From: Sphaerolaimus hirsutus
Lineage: Eukaryota; Nematoda; Chromadorea; Monhysterida; Sphaerolaimidae
NCBI GenBank assembly: GCA_964036195.1
Contig: OZ038450.1
Span: 30,754,794 to 30,818,793 of the forward strand
Direction of reading: 5' to 3'
DNA length: 64,000 nucleotides
Of the stretch, positions 31,521-42,793 are shown one piece after another. Position 1 is the stretch's first letter. Every line of letters begins with the position of its first letter. Position numbers and translations under genes: made by a program. The notes under the pieces are model-generated. The model saw nothing but the letters and a program-made list of their open reading frames with translations. It did not search any database and was not told the origin of the DNA.

Positions 31521-32500
31521 CTTGGGACTCCAAAATATTCCCTAAATAATGGTGGTCCAAGAATGCTCCCTAGAAAATCATCCCCCAGTGATGTCGTCCA
31601 TGGCCGTGATAAACGTGACGTAATCAAAGGAAAAAAAGCTGCCTGGAATAGGATCCCCTGAATATAATGCGTTTAAAAAGATGCATGGGTGAGCAGAAAA
31701 GACAAATAGTGATTTGGGATGGTGATCAAAATGATTTTTACATTCACAGGTTTTATGTCAAAATTGATACCTAGTTTGTGTATTATAACCATATTTCAAT
31801 ATGTTAATGAACAGGAATGTGATGTGCAAGCGAAGGCTCCCATGAAACTATTTACTTGATCCTTTTACATTCAAATCATCACATGTTTGAATCACTTTTA
31901 GCATGCTAATCACTCAAGCATTTTACCAGAGTTGTTACAATTACTGAACTTTTTTAAAAGTACATGGTCGGGCTGAAAAGTCCCCGGGCAGTGCTCGCCA
32001 TTCGCGCTAGGGGTAAGCTACGGTTATAAAATTTTAACACGTTAATATATCAGGTGTTTTGAGTTTTCACCCAAAATTTCACCCCTCTAGCTCCACCCAC
32101 TGCGGAACTGTGGGGGTTACAATTTCGGTCATTTCTCTAGCTCAACGCTGATTTAAGTTGTGATCATGAAACTTTGGCTAGTGTAAGCCACCAGTGTTGG
32201 CAATGTGCTGATAGTATTCAACACTTTCATCAACATCATTGCTATTAAGGTAAAATTAATATGCAGATCAGGGTGATGTGCAAGAACGTGGGAACTGTGA
32301 TGGATGTTTTTGGTGATCATCTGAGATCGTGTTGTATTGCAGTGATTTTAATGTTGTTTTGAAATGTGCAGTAAATTATAATGTCAATTAAATTTCATTT
32401 GTGTTTCATTACTAATCTGTAGTGGACACATTACCTGTGTTCAACAGCAGTGTGCATGAAAAACACCTCCTGTATTAACCTGTATTGACTAACCAGCAGT
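31521..32500. other. Gene 3 intron, no exon seen
   Basis: AT-rich sequence with a CAGAGTTGTTACAATTACTG hAT-like end fragment near 31927. No LDLa pattern. Confidence 0.5.
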
Positions 32501-32700
32501 NNNNNNNNNNNNNNNNNNNNNNNNNNNNNNNNNNNNNNNNNNNNNNNNNNNNNNNNNNNNNNNNNNNNNNNNNNNNNNNNNNNNNNNNNNNNNNNNNNNN
32601 NNNNNNNNNNNNNNNNNNNNNNNNNNNNNNNNNNNNNNNNNNNNNNNNNNNNNNNNNNNNNNNNNNNNNNNNNNNNNNNNNNNNNNNNNNNNNNNNNNNN
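32501..32700. other. Assembly gap (200 N)
   Basis: Run of N. It abuts the left arm of a foldback (32701-33068), a likely reason for the failed assembly. Confidence 0.99.
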
Positions 32701-33068
32701 CAGCAGACCGAAAATTTAACTTAAAACCAATTTTTTGTTTCACACTTGAAAAGTTGGTTTACAAAGTTCACTAGGGAAGGGTCCAAGGTTCAAAGTTACG
32801 TAAACAACATGACCTCTAAAATGCCTCCATAAGGAAATTTATTTGGGGTGAATATTATGATGTCATAATCACAACATCACAGGAACAAATTTAGACAAAA
32901 TTTTCACTTTTCCATTCACCCCAAATAAATTTGCTTATGCAGGCATTTTAGAGGTTATGTTGTTTACAAAACTTTGAACCTTAGACCCTCCCCTAGTGAA
33001 CTTTGTAAACCAACTTTTTAAGTGTGAAACAAAAAATTGGTTTAAAGTGAAATTTTCAGTCTGCTGTT
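32701..33068. mobile_element. Foldback element next to gap
   Basis: CAGCAGACCGAAAATTTAAC through CACTAGGGAAGGGTC is repeated inverted at 32985-33065, and CACCCCAAATAAATTTGC pairs with GGAAATTTATTTGGGGTG. No coding sequence; the true left end may lie in the gap. Confidence 0.75.
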
Positions 33069-33674
33069 TATGGGACGGGGCGGGTGCCCCCCTGAAAAAA
33101 TTTTTGTGAGCAGAACTAGGGTGAAAAATCTTATTCAATATTATATCAGGCTAGTTCTGACAACATTTTTTTATAATGCAGTTGGGTGGCGAACTTGTTT
33201 GGGAGACTTGGGTTGTTTAAAAAAAGTACAACTTTATATGCGGCGACCCATGCCGTAGTGGGTTGTTGGCAGGCACCCACTGGTGTATTGTGAAAGGGGG
33301 TTGTTTGCAAGACATCCCCCAAATTTCAGTTTTATATCGCCCTCACAGCTAGAAATATGGCCCTCGTAGTGTAGCTGATCAAGTGAGTGGTGAACTTGTT
33401 TGGGACACCGAATAAGCCACAAAAAATGTTTGCATGTAGGGCGACCCACCCTGTAGTGAGTCGCCGCACCTTCCCCCATTGATACGTAGTAGCAGGGTGT
33501 TAGGACTATATACCCACGAAATATTACTTTTATACCACTGCCATAGCCAGAGATATAGCATCTGAAGTGAAATAAAAAAATGGGTGGTGAACTTGTCCGG
33601 GAAGGTGTTTATAACCACAAAGAAAGTCCATTTAAGAAACTTAATTCTCAAGCAGTTGTGGGAGACAATTCACC
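33069..33674. other. Intron sequence with degenerate direct repeats
   Basis: Two related blocks (33170-33370, 33370-33600) share GGTGAACTTGTTTGGGA and GGCGACCCA motifs. Small frames are not convincing. The edge from 33590 matches 21400-21475 inverted. Confidence 0.5.
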
Positions 33675-34195
33675 TGACAATCTCATTGATGCAAGTGGAA
33701 GACACTTCATCTGAAATCACATGAAGCATGTGGAAGCATGTGGAAGACACTTCATCTGAAATCCCATGAAGCATGTGGAAGCATGTGGAAGACACTTCAT
33801 CTGAAATCCCATGAAGCATGTGGAAGCATGTGGAAGACACTTCATCTGAAATCACATGAAGCATGTGGAAGCATGTGGAAGACACTTCATCTGAAATCCC
33901 ATGAAGCATGTGGAAGCATGTGGAAGACACTTCATCTGAAATCACATGAAGCATGTGGAAGCATGTGGAAGACACTTCATCTGAAATCACATGAAGCATG
34001 TGGAAGCATGTGGAAGACACTTCATCTGAAATCACATGAAGCATGTGGAAGCATGTGGAAGACACTTCATCTGAAATCCCATGAAGCATGTGGAAGCATG
34101 TGGGAGACGCTACATTTGAAATCATCATGCGGAAGCATGTGGATGATGTTTTTCCTGAATTTCCATGAAACATTAGGAAGCATGCGGAAGCATGT
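33675..34195. repeat. 45-bp minisatellite, about nine units
   Basis: Unit ATGTGGAAGACACTTCATCT followed by GAAATCMCATGAAGC and ATGTGGAAGC. Since 45 is divisible by three, both strands stay open for 150-190 codons of perfect peptide repeat (for example MWKTLHLKSHEACGS). Lack of a start, splice context or substitution pattern argues against a gene. The last units decay towards exon C. Confidence 0.95.
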
Positions 34196-34291
34196 GAAAG
34201 CATGTACCTAGATCCAAGCAAATTTGTCTTCACAGATTATCATGTTCTCACTCTATCTTCTGCCACAATACTATGTTTTCAAACGGTGCAG

Positions 34292-34432
34292 TGTGCCTGC
34301 CTGAGTTCTGGAGCGACTGCGACTTCAAGTGCAAGACTGTTCTTCACGACTACAACTGCATTCCATCCAGCCATGTGTGTGATGGTGCTCCAGAGTGTCA
34401 GGATAACTTGGATGAACTGGATTGTAATGCAG
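34292..34432 (+). CDS. LDLa gene 3, module C exon
   Basis: A 141-bp exon between AACGGTGCAG and donor GTAACG, phase 1 to phase 1. Contains CDFKCKTVLHDYNCIPSSHV and CQDNLDELDCNAG with six cysteines. Conventional GT-AG boundaries, no hairpin. Sister of the gene 2 exon at 16771-16914. Confidence 0.88.
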
Positions 34433-34514
34433 GTAACGATGGCAAAAAAGATGAGAAAAGATGAAAATATTTTTGCTTTTTCCAATTTCCGGCTTAATAG
34501 TTGTCAGTTGTCAC

Positions 34515-35539
34515 CAGGGTTGGCAAAATCTCAGAAAAAGATAAAAATAAAATAAAAATAAAATGGAATATTCAAGAATAAAATAAAATAAAATAAAATG
34601 GAAAATTTAAGAATAAAAATAAAAATTGTATAAAAATTCGAATTTTTGTAAAATTTTTGTAAAATTGTATAAAAATTTGTATTTTTGTAAAATTGTATAA
34701 AAATTCATATTTTTTTGTAAAATTTTGTCTCATTGCTTGAGTCTCTATCTGTTTTTTCATGGATCTGGGGGCAGTCCCAAGCATTGTAAAGTGTCAAATG
34801 TCATGTAAAATGTCATGCAAAGTGTCAATTGTCATGACAGATGTAGAGTAAAGTGTAAATTGTCATGACATGTAAAAATTAAAGTATCAATTGTCAAGGA
34901 AATTGTGTTCAAATCTCATTTCGCATTTCTTTATTTCGCAATCTTATGTTTTGTATCCAAATTATGTTGTTGTAGACTCCAAATCTTTTGTGAACATTTG
35001 GATACAAAAACATAAGATTTGGATATAAAACATACTATGGATACAAAAACACAAGATATGAATACACAATTTACACTTTGCAATTGCATGACATTTGACA
35101 TTTTGCATGACAATTGATACTTTACTTTACATTTGCTATGACAATTAACACCTTGCATGACATTTTACAAATGTACCCAGCACACTCGGGTAGTCCTTCT
35201 ACTGAAAATGCAAACTATTCTTATCAATAATTGTAACTTTACACTTGCAGCTAGCTAACAATACATACTGCATGCAACTTTTGAAAAGTAAGGGAAAAAG
35301 TTGTCACTGGTTTTTCATGTATAGGTCCAATTATAACATTTTTCTGGCCTTGCATGCATGTTTCTGAATTTTTGTAAAATTTTTGTAAAATTTTTGTAAA
35401 ATGTGTCATTTTATTTTATTAATCACTTTTGGGAATAAAATAAAATAAAATAAAACAAGAATAAAATAAAAATAAAATAAAATTTTTATACAATTTTTAT
35501 ACAATTTTACTAAAATGAATTTTTATAAAACCAACCCTG
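34515..35539. mobile_element. hAT-like element, CAGGGTTGG family
   Basis: CAGGGTTGGCAAAATCTCAG to ACCAACCCTG with a perfect 8-bp duplication GTTGTCAC (34507-34514, 35540-35547). The left arm has a single GTTGTCAC at 14081-14088 (inverted), the empty site. A GCAGTCCCAAGC...TGTCATG hairpin piece lies inside (34770-35170). Confidence 0.93.
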
Positions 35540-35630
35540 GTTGTCACCAATGTTTAAACTGTTGTTTCGTTGTCTTTCTCTGTGTTGGATCAATGTGTTT
35601 TGAAATGAAGAAGCAGCAAAGTGTTCCACA

Positions 35631-35745
35631 CACCGTATCACCTCGAATTATCCTCCACTTGAATTAACCCCCACCCCCTCAAAATACCCCCTGGTCTGAG
35701 TGAGCCGGGGAAAAATAAACCCCCACTCAAACTACCCCCATAAAC
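35631..35745. mobile_element. CCGTATT MITE fragment
   Basis: ACCGTATCACCTCGAATTAT with C tracts; mirrors 13888-13996. Confidence 0.7.
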
Positions 35746-35777
35746 TGTTTGGCTTCGCAGAGCTTTAGCATTCGCAG

Positions 35778-35975
35778 ACAACTGCAAGGGTTTCTACTGC
35801 GAGGCTGGCCTCAACCCGAACCACTATTTTCCGTACCCGTCAAACTGCATCGACGACCTCGACCGGTGCAATAAAGATATAGCCTGTAAAGACGGCGCTG
35901 ATGAGAAGGATTGCCAGGCCAATTACGAATGCGATCTAAATTATGGTTTCTTCTGTGAAGCGGGCCTGAAGCCAG
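35778..35975 (+). CDS. LDLa gene 3, module D plus start of module E
   Basis: Follows acceptor TTCGCAG. Module D reads NCKGFYCEAGLNPNHYFPYP, then SNCIDDLDRC and NKDIACKDGADEKDC. Then YECDLNYGFFCEAGLKP begins module E. The exon ends at CCAG before GTGCCAGTC, here a proper GT donor. Joined to 38054 it reads GLKPEFQDQYDSAC in frame, completing module E. Differs from the gene 2 copy at a handful of residues, all cysteines kept. Confidence 0.8.
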
Positions 35976-36228
35976 GTGCCAGTCGCGCACGCTGTAAAGT
36001 GTACAGTCAAGTGTGAACGTCATACAAATGTGCAATGTACTGTTGTAGTGATGGAAAAACGCCATGGCGCTGGTGGTTTTTTGAGAGGGGGTATTTCGAG
36101 GAGTGGGGGGGCGGTATTTCGAGGAAATACGGTATACTGTAAGCATGAAACTATGGCAAACAAAAATTCTAAAATTAAAAAAGTTTTCAAATTAACATAT
36201 TTTTTTGAGTTTTCAAATCTTTTTTTCC

Positions 36229-37176
36229 GGCTATTTACACAGGTCCCGGCCGGGGACCGGTCCCCGGCAAAAAATTTTTTTTCTTCAAAAGTATATAATT
36301 GGTGTGTATGGGTCGTTTGCATGTTAATTAGGTGAATTATCACCAAAATAGCATGCACAAAAGTTTTGCAAGATGGTTACATGAGCTGATGCATTTTCTC
36401 TGGGGGAGTGTATAATTTTTATGGATTTGTCTGGATTTTGGCATGTGTGTACTCCTTCGCTTAGTGAGTTCACATGCAAAATTTCAGCTCAGGGCAATAA
36501 GTGAATCCTATTTTATTTACATCTTAATTTTCATCGATCACTGTATTTTTGTATAGTGATCGAAATCCTGCCGGGGCCTGGTACCCGGCAATGTCAAAAT
36601 GGCCCCGACCGGGGTCAAACGTCCCCGTTGAGAAATATTTTTTTCAGTAAACAAAGAATGTTGGTCCCCGACCGGGGACATTCGTCCCCGGCATGGGACT
36701 AAAAATTTGCACCCTGCTGGGGCGAATGTCCCCAGTCGGGGACAAAAATTCTTTGTTTACTGAAAAAATGTTTTTCTCACCGGGGACATTTGACCCCGGT
36801 CGGGGCCATTTTGACATTGCCGGGGACTGGGCCACAGCAGGATTTCGATCACTATACAAAAATACAGTGATTGATGAATTTTAAAGTGTAAATAAAATAG
36901 GATTCACTAATTGCCCTGAGCTGAAATTTGGCATGCAAACTCACTAGGCGAAGGAGTACAGGCATGCCAAATTTGAGCCAAATCAAAATAAATTTACACA
37001 CCCCAAAAAATATGCATGGGTGTGTGTAACCGTGTAGCAGAAATTTTGTGCATGCAAATTTGGTGTTAATTAACCTAATTTACATGCAATCAACCCATAC
37101 ACACCAATTACTGACTTTTGACAATTTTAATTTTTTGCCGGGGACCGGTCCCCGGCCAGAGCCTGTGTAAATAGCC
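36229..37176. mobile_element. GGCTATTTACACAGG element
   Basis: Mirror copy of 11311-12710 without the nested MITE. Internal CCCCGGTCGGGGAC motifs in inverted arrangement; no gene. Confidence 0.75.
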
Positions 37177-37402
37177 CTTTTTTCAACACTAGAAAAACCA
37201 GCTGCAAAACAAACTGATATATTTCAATTACGAAGAAAAATTGTAATTTAGAGGGAAAAAATTGAAAATTCGAAAAGTAACTCTAAAAGTGAAAAATATA
37301 AATCGAAAAGGATTTGAAAAATAAAAAAAGTATTAGAAAAAAACATAAAAAAATTAATCTTTCTTACAGATGGTTTGTGATCGTTGGGTGTCTACAAGTT
37401 AT

Positions 37403-37829
37403 TACCGTATTTCCTCGAAATACCCCCAGGGGGTTCATTTTTTCATAGTGAGAATTTTGAGGGGTGGGGGGTATTTCGAGGGGGGTAATTCGAGGGGGGG
37501 GGGGGTTATTATTTCGCCAGAATTTTTTTTAACTCCCGGTACTAATAATGTACCCAGACGCAGAAAAATGCGACAAAAACCACTATATTTAAGAGTCCAC
37601 AACCTTATATAAGTATGTAGATGGTATAAACCATGTTCTAACGTAACACAATCATTGTTTTTAACGTGTGTTATGCATTGCATGTGTCATGAACCGCAGC
37701 TTGTGTCATTGATGTACCATTTACACTCAATTGGTGGGGTATTTCGAGGGGGGGGGGGGTTATTACTTCATAGTGCCTATTTTGAGGGGGTATTTCGAGG
37801 GGGGGGTGTTATTTCGAGGAAATACGGGC
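37403..37829. mobile_element. MITE, CCGTATT family
   Basis: TACCGTATTTCCTCGAAATA to CGAGGAAATACGGGCC; mirror of 10654-11075. Confidence 0.85.
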
Positions 37830-38053
37830 CATAAAATACGTAAATCACTACGTAAAATATTTTGATTATTACAGTGGCCCTTATAAGGGACCGGTCCCAT
37901 AACCCACTTACAGACTAATTATTGACCGTTGAAAAATTAATAAAATAAGGGCCGTTGTAACCAGCCAAATATTTTTATTTATTATTTCAATTGATATTGT
38001 CATTAAATTTGACATTTGACTTGACACTTGACAGGGTTTGGGACTGCCCCCAG

Positions 38054-38152
38054 AATTCCAGGATCAGTACGATTCCGCCTGCCTTCAAGGTAATGAAGAA
38101 TGTGATGGCACCGAACAATGCGCTGATGGCGCCGATGAATATCCATGGTGTG
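38054..38152 (+). CDS. LDLa gene 3, module E, cysteines 3-6
   Basis: Reads EFQDQYDSACLQGNEECDG then TEQCADGADEYPWC. Interrupted right after TGGTGTG by a hAT-like element. If that element and one 8-bp duplication are skipped, the frame runs WCDALQIRHGEPTK and on to a stop near 39905, close to the module-ending CDA seen in other exons. The stop differs from the gene 2 copy. Confidence 0.7.
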
Positions 38153-39823
38153 CATGGTTGGTTTTAGTAAACTTCTTTTTTACTAAAATTGTATTTTATT
38201 TATATTAGGATTGTATTTTATTCTTATATTATTCATGTTTTATTTTATCTTATTTTATTCTGAAATGTCATTAATAGTAAAAAATGAAACCATTTTACAA
38301 AAAATTTACAAATATTTTACAAAAATTGTACAAAAAATCGGAATCTTGGATGCAAGGCTATAAAACAATGTGCATGCTAGAAACATGCAGATGAACACAA
38401 ACAATTTTTATGTAGTCTTGTGACGCGGTTTAGGTATATAGGTTTTTTTTAGGTTTGATATATAGGTTTTTTCAAGGTATGGAACTAAGAAAATGGGGAG
38501 ATAATCAATAAAAATAGTGATTTTTTAGGTGAAAAAATACTAAAGGATGTGAAAGTTTGCAATTTTGAGCAAAAATATTTTTCAATCACAATGATTGAAG
38601 AAACCAGTTCCAATTTGCACCAGTTCTGCAAATTGGCAGCTAAAATCTTAAGCAACAGGATATAAAACCTTTTATAGAATTTTACAAACACTGGAGTTAT
38701 TGTAAAATTTTACTAAAATTGTATGAAAATTCAAATGTTTGTACAATTTTACTAAAATTTTTACAAAAATTCGAATTTTAGTAAAATTGTTTTTTTTTAT
38801 TTATAAATTTTCCATTTTATTTTATTTTAATCTTCATTTTTGGATATTTACACAGGTCCCGGCCAGGGACCGGGACCAGGCAAAAAATAATTTTTTTCAA
38901 AAGTGAATAATTGGCATGTATGGGTTGTTTGCATGTTAAAAACGTGTATTATCACCAAATAAGCATGCACAAAATTGTTTTGAGACGGTTACACGTGCTG
39001 ATGCATTTTCTTTGGGGGAGTGTAGAAATTTTTTTTCGATTTGTCTGAATTTTGGCATGTGAGTACTCCTTCATTTAGTGAGTATGCATGCCAAAGTTCA
39101 GCTCAGCGCGGTTACCGGTTGTTATTTTATATATACTTCAATTTTTTTCAATCACTGTATTTTTGTATAGTGATTGAAATCCTGCTTGGGACCGGTCCCC
39201 GGCAACGTCTAAATGGCCCCAACCGGGGTCAAACGTCCCCGGTGAGAATTTTTTTTTCAGTAAACAGAATTTTGGTCCCTGACCGGAGACGTTTGTCCCC
39301 AGTGGGGGACTAAAAATTTGTCCCCTGCCGTGGATGAACGTCTCCGGTCGGGGACCAAAATTCTTTGTTTACAAAAAAAAATTTCTCACCGGGGACATTT
39401 GACCCTGGTCGGGGCCATTTCGACGTTGCTGGGGACCGGTCCCCGGCAGGATTTCGATCACTATACAAAAATACAGTGATCAAAAAAATTGAAGTATAAA
39501 TAAAATAACAACCGGTAACCGTGCTGTGCTAAAATTTGGCATGCGTACTCACAAAACGAAGGAGTACACACATGCCAAATTTGAGAAAAATCTTAAAAAA
39601 ATTATACACCCCCCAAAAAAAATGTAACCGTCTCGCAAAAATTTTGTACATGCTAATTTGGTGATAATTCATCTAATTAACATGCAAACAACCGATACAC
39701 GCCAATTATTCACTTTTGAAAAAAATTATATTTTGCCGGGTCCTGGACCTGTGTAAATAGCCTTCATTTTTTCATTTTATTTTTATTTCATTTTTATTTT
39801 TTTCTGAGATTTTGCCAACCCTG
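38153..39823. mobile_element. hAT-like element, CAGGGTTGG family, reversed, with nested insert
   Basis: CATGGTTGG to CCAACCCTG, 8-bp flanks ATGGTGTG (38145-38152) and ATGGTGCG (39824-39831). Same insertion as 9585-10329, so older than the duplication. A 931-bp GGCTATTTACACAGG element is nested. Confidence 0.88.
38842..39772. mobile_element. GGCTATTTACACAGG element with 9-bp target duplication
   Basis: GGATATTTACACAGGTCCC to GACCTGTGTAAATAGCC with TTCATTTTT on both sides (38833-38841, 39773-39781). The left-arm hAT copy lacks it. The 9-bp duplication points to a Mutator-like transposase. Confidence 0.85.
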
Positions 39824-40484
39824 ATGGTGCGACGCTTTGCAGATACGTCATGGTGAACCGACAAAAAAGCGTAATATAAATATGGTCGGACTATCATCTA
39901 TTTGCGACGTGATACCGCAGTGACAGTACCGAGTGATTAATTCATCTAAATTTGAAAACAATGGTGTTTTCAATGTTGATATATAATATGTATTATATGA
40001 TAACACGTTGTGAATAATATAATAACATCACCACACCTGGTAATTTGGGGACTTACGTAGTCAGAAAAAAGCAAATCCAGAAAGATAATAATTTACGAAT
40101 ACAAGCATGATTTCGCACTACTGATGCATGGGACATGTTGTTTAAATATTATTGTTTTCAGCATATTTTTGGGGTCACACTATTTAAGAGGTCACGTAAT
40201 TGGAGTGTCACATTTTATTTTGCCTCAAATCAACAACTCCACTGTACAAATAACTCAAGTGTGAGCATTACATTGTAAAGCAATAGACATGCTAAAGCAA
40301 AAAAACATTGTAAAGCAATAACACATAATAACAATAACACATAGCAACACCGTGGCAATCTGTCAGTCCAATTTACTTCAACTTCAACACTGTCCATCTG
40401 CATTTCTGTTCATCAAGTTTTGATTTGTGCATCCACTGATTGTTTGCAGTCACAGCAAAAAATGGGTGTGTGGATGCGCGGTGA

Positions 40485-40935
40485 AGTGTCGGGAAGTGTC
40501 TTCACGCCAACATTTCTTGGACGCTTCACCAAGCTGCCTGCGCTTCCACACATCATGAAAATCTGCGTGAAGGCACTTCACACATCTTAATATGGACTCC
40601 CACGCTAATGTTTACGTGGGGGAAGCGTGTGGAAGTGTCTTCCACATGTTTGGATGGGCGTGAAGGGCACAGTGAAGCTAGGTGAAGCGTGTGGAAGACA
40701 CTTCACCCAGAATCTCGTGATGTTGGTGGAAGCGTGTGGAAGCGTGTGGAAGACACTCCACCCAGAATCTCGTGATGTTGGTGGAAGCGTGTGGAAGCGC
40801 GTGGAAGACACTCCACCCAGAATCTCGTGATGTTGGTGGAAGCGTGTGGAAGCGCGTGGAAGACACTTCACCCGGAATCACGTGATGTTGGTGGAAGCGT
40901 GTGGAAGCGTGTGGAAGCGCGCAGCTTCACGCGCA
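40485..40935. repeat. 55-bp minisatellite, about four ordered units
   Basis: Units repeat at 40696, 40751, 40806 and 40861 (55-bp spacing) with AGACACTCCACCCAGAATCT and GTGATGTTGGTGGAAGCGTG. Flanks are degenerate. The left arm (8610-8945) holds a shorter version. Confidence 0.9.
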
Positions 40936-41044
40936 TCCGACCCGCTTCCACACGCTTCACGGATCCATTTTTTGCTGTGTATATAAAAGCTGTGTTTTGC
41001 GTGTATACTTCATTAAATTTACTGCAATTTATACTGATAGTGAT

Positions 41045-41978
41045 TAGTGATGTAAAGGCGCCAGGGCACCGGTGCCCCGGTGCTGGGCACCGAAGGGCAC
41101 CAGCACCGGTGCTGGTGCGGTGCCATTGCAATCTTCAGGGGTGCCATGCCGGTGCCGGTGCCTTTTTTTCAGAATAGCACCGGTGCCGGTGCGGTGCGGT
41201 GCCATTTTTTTGCCGGTGCCAAAGGTGCTAGCACCAGGGCAAAGTAAAAGGCACCTGGAAAGGCACCGGTGAAGGTTTCATGTGCTGTGCAATTTTGTTC
41301 ATAGTATGTGCTTATTCATATTTCAAAAAACAGCGATATATTTACCCAACCGTTTTTGCCTATTTTGTAAACCTCCCATCAAATAAATATACCTACTGTG
41401 AAATCCATTATACCCGATACATGATCTGATGAGCGAATCTAAAATTTTGTTTAATTTTTATCATTTTTATATTTTATATTTATTGTACTTTTTTGTTCAA
41501 AATTTGTTGTCAGTTTATGACAGAGATAGTTCCATTCTCTGTACAGCAACATCTCCGATCAGTAGACAATAGTGGCTATGGACATCGTAGTAAATTAAAT
41601 ATTTTATCTTTCATTTGTAATCATTGTAATTGCTTCATAAAAGTGATTGCCACATCATTCTGATCATTTTAAGTGCTCAACCATCAAAATCGGTTGAAAA
41701 TTCATGGAAACATGCACTTCCAAAGGTGAAACCACTGAGAAACTGCCCGATATTTACTTCAGAAATTCCAGCCCGGTGCGGTGCCTTTCGGTGCTAGCAC
41801 CGGCAACCCGCCGGTGCCCTTCGGTGCCGGTGTCATTTCTTCCAAAAGGCACCGGTGCCGGTGCGGTGCGGTGCCATTTCCTGGCCGGTGCCCCAGGGTG
41901 CCAGGTGCCCTTTTCATGCGTTGGCAAAGGTGCCGGTGCGGTGCGGTGCCATTTTTCCCGGTGCCTTTAACATCATTA
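41045..41978. mobile_element. hAT-like element, TAGTGATG family with GGTGCC core
   Basis: TAGTGATGTAAAGGCGCC to CCTTTAACATCATTA with a perfect 8-bp duplication ATAGTGAT (41037-41044, 41979-41986). The left arm (8555-8580) shows the uninterrupted site. Confidence 0.92.
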
Positions 41979-42022
41979 ATAGTGATATGTTTGTTAGCAT
42001 TCATTCAACATCACAAAATCGT

Positions 42023-42086
42023 TCAATGGCATCCCTTCTCATCAGCGCCATCTTTGCAGTCTTTTCTGCCATTGCACTGGTACTCC
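42023..42086 (-). CDS. LDLa gene 4, terminal LDLa module, last part and stop
   Basis: On the - strand after TGCCCCCAG: EYQCNGRKDCKDGADEKGC, H, TGA. Mirror of 8440-8503 with equal length and one residue change. The first part lies 3.7 kb upstream at 45766-45850 because a hAT-like element entered the hairpin. Confidence 0.7.
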
Positions 42087-42277
42087 CTGGGGGCACTCCC
42101 GGATCCTGTAAAAGCCCTGTAAAATGTCAAATGTCATGCAAAGTGTCTCAAGTCATGGAAAATGCCCTGCAAAATGGAAACCGTATGTTTGCCATTTTGC
42201 AGGGCATTTTCCATGACTTTTGACACGTTGCATGACATTTGACATTTGACAGGGCTTTTTACAGGGTCTGGGAGTGG
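42087..42277. mobile_element. Hairpin element inside LDLa module (gene 4 copy)
   Basis: Mirror of 8246-8439: GGCACTCCCGGATCCTGTAA to TACAGGGTCTGGGAGTGGC, near-perfect foldback, interrupted at its gene-upstream end by the 42286-45762 element. Confidence 0.75.
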
Positions 42278-42595
42278 CTCCTGGGTAGTGATGGAAAAGC
42301 GCCATGGCGCTGGCGCCTGGCGCTAGCGCCAAAGCAAAAAGCGCCATGGCGCTTTTGGCGCTTGGCGCTAAAACACTCTGGCGCCATTGGCGCTTGGCGC
42401 TGAGGTCCGAGAAAGCGCCATGGCGCTTTTGGCGCTTGGCGCCGTTTTCTGGTGGCGCTATTGGCGCCTGGCGCCAGCATTAAAAAAGGCGCCAAAAAAG
42501 CGCCAACCATGATTATCAAAAATTGATCCAGTTGATCAATTTTGATGAAAACTTAATAAATATTTATAAATTTTAGGGTAGACTTTACATCGAAT

Positions 42596-42793
42596 GGCCC
42601 TGCGCACACTAGTTTTCACACGTAATTTGGAAAACTCATAAACGAGCTTTAAACGTGTTTGAGTTTTCCACAGTGAGTCAATTTCAATCTCCGTCAACTG
42701 TAGTTGACGGACACCGCATTGTCGAAAACTCAATGGCGTTCTAAGCTGATTTGTGAGTTTTCGAAATTTCGTGTGAAAACTAGTGTGCGCAGG
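42596..42793. mobile_element. Short element with GCGCACACTAGTTTTCACACG ends
   Basis: About 35 bp at each end are inverse copies (CGCACACTAGTTTTCACACG). Related ends at 6097-7140. Nested in 42286-45762. Confidence 0.75.

Larger units (their letters stand above)
35976..38053. mobile_element. Composite insertion/intron splitting LDLa module E of gene 3
   Basis: Begins GTGCCAGTCGCGC and ends TTTGGGACTGCCCCCAG, so as an intron it is GT-AG. Outer ends are those of the GCCAGTCCCAG hairpin family. Filled with a MITE/hAT hybrid (36044-36134), a GGCTATTTACACAGG element (36229-37176) and a CCGTATT MITE (37403-37829). Confidence 0.65.

Noticed and set aside
33670-34233. Open frames of 157 (+) and 187 (-) codons
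   Set aside because: Perfect 45-bp tandem repeat, open on both strands because the unit is a multiple of three; no start or splice context.
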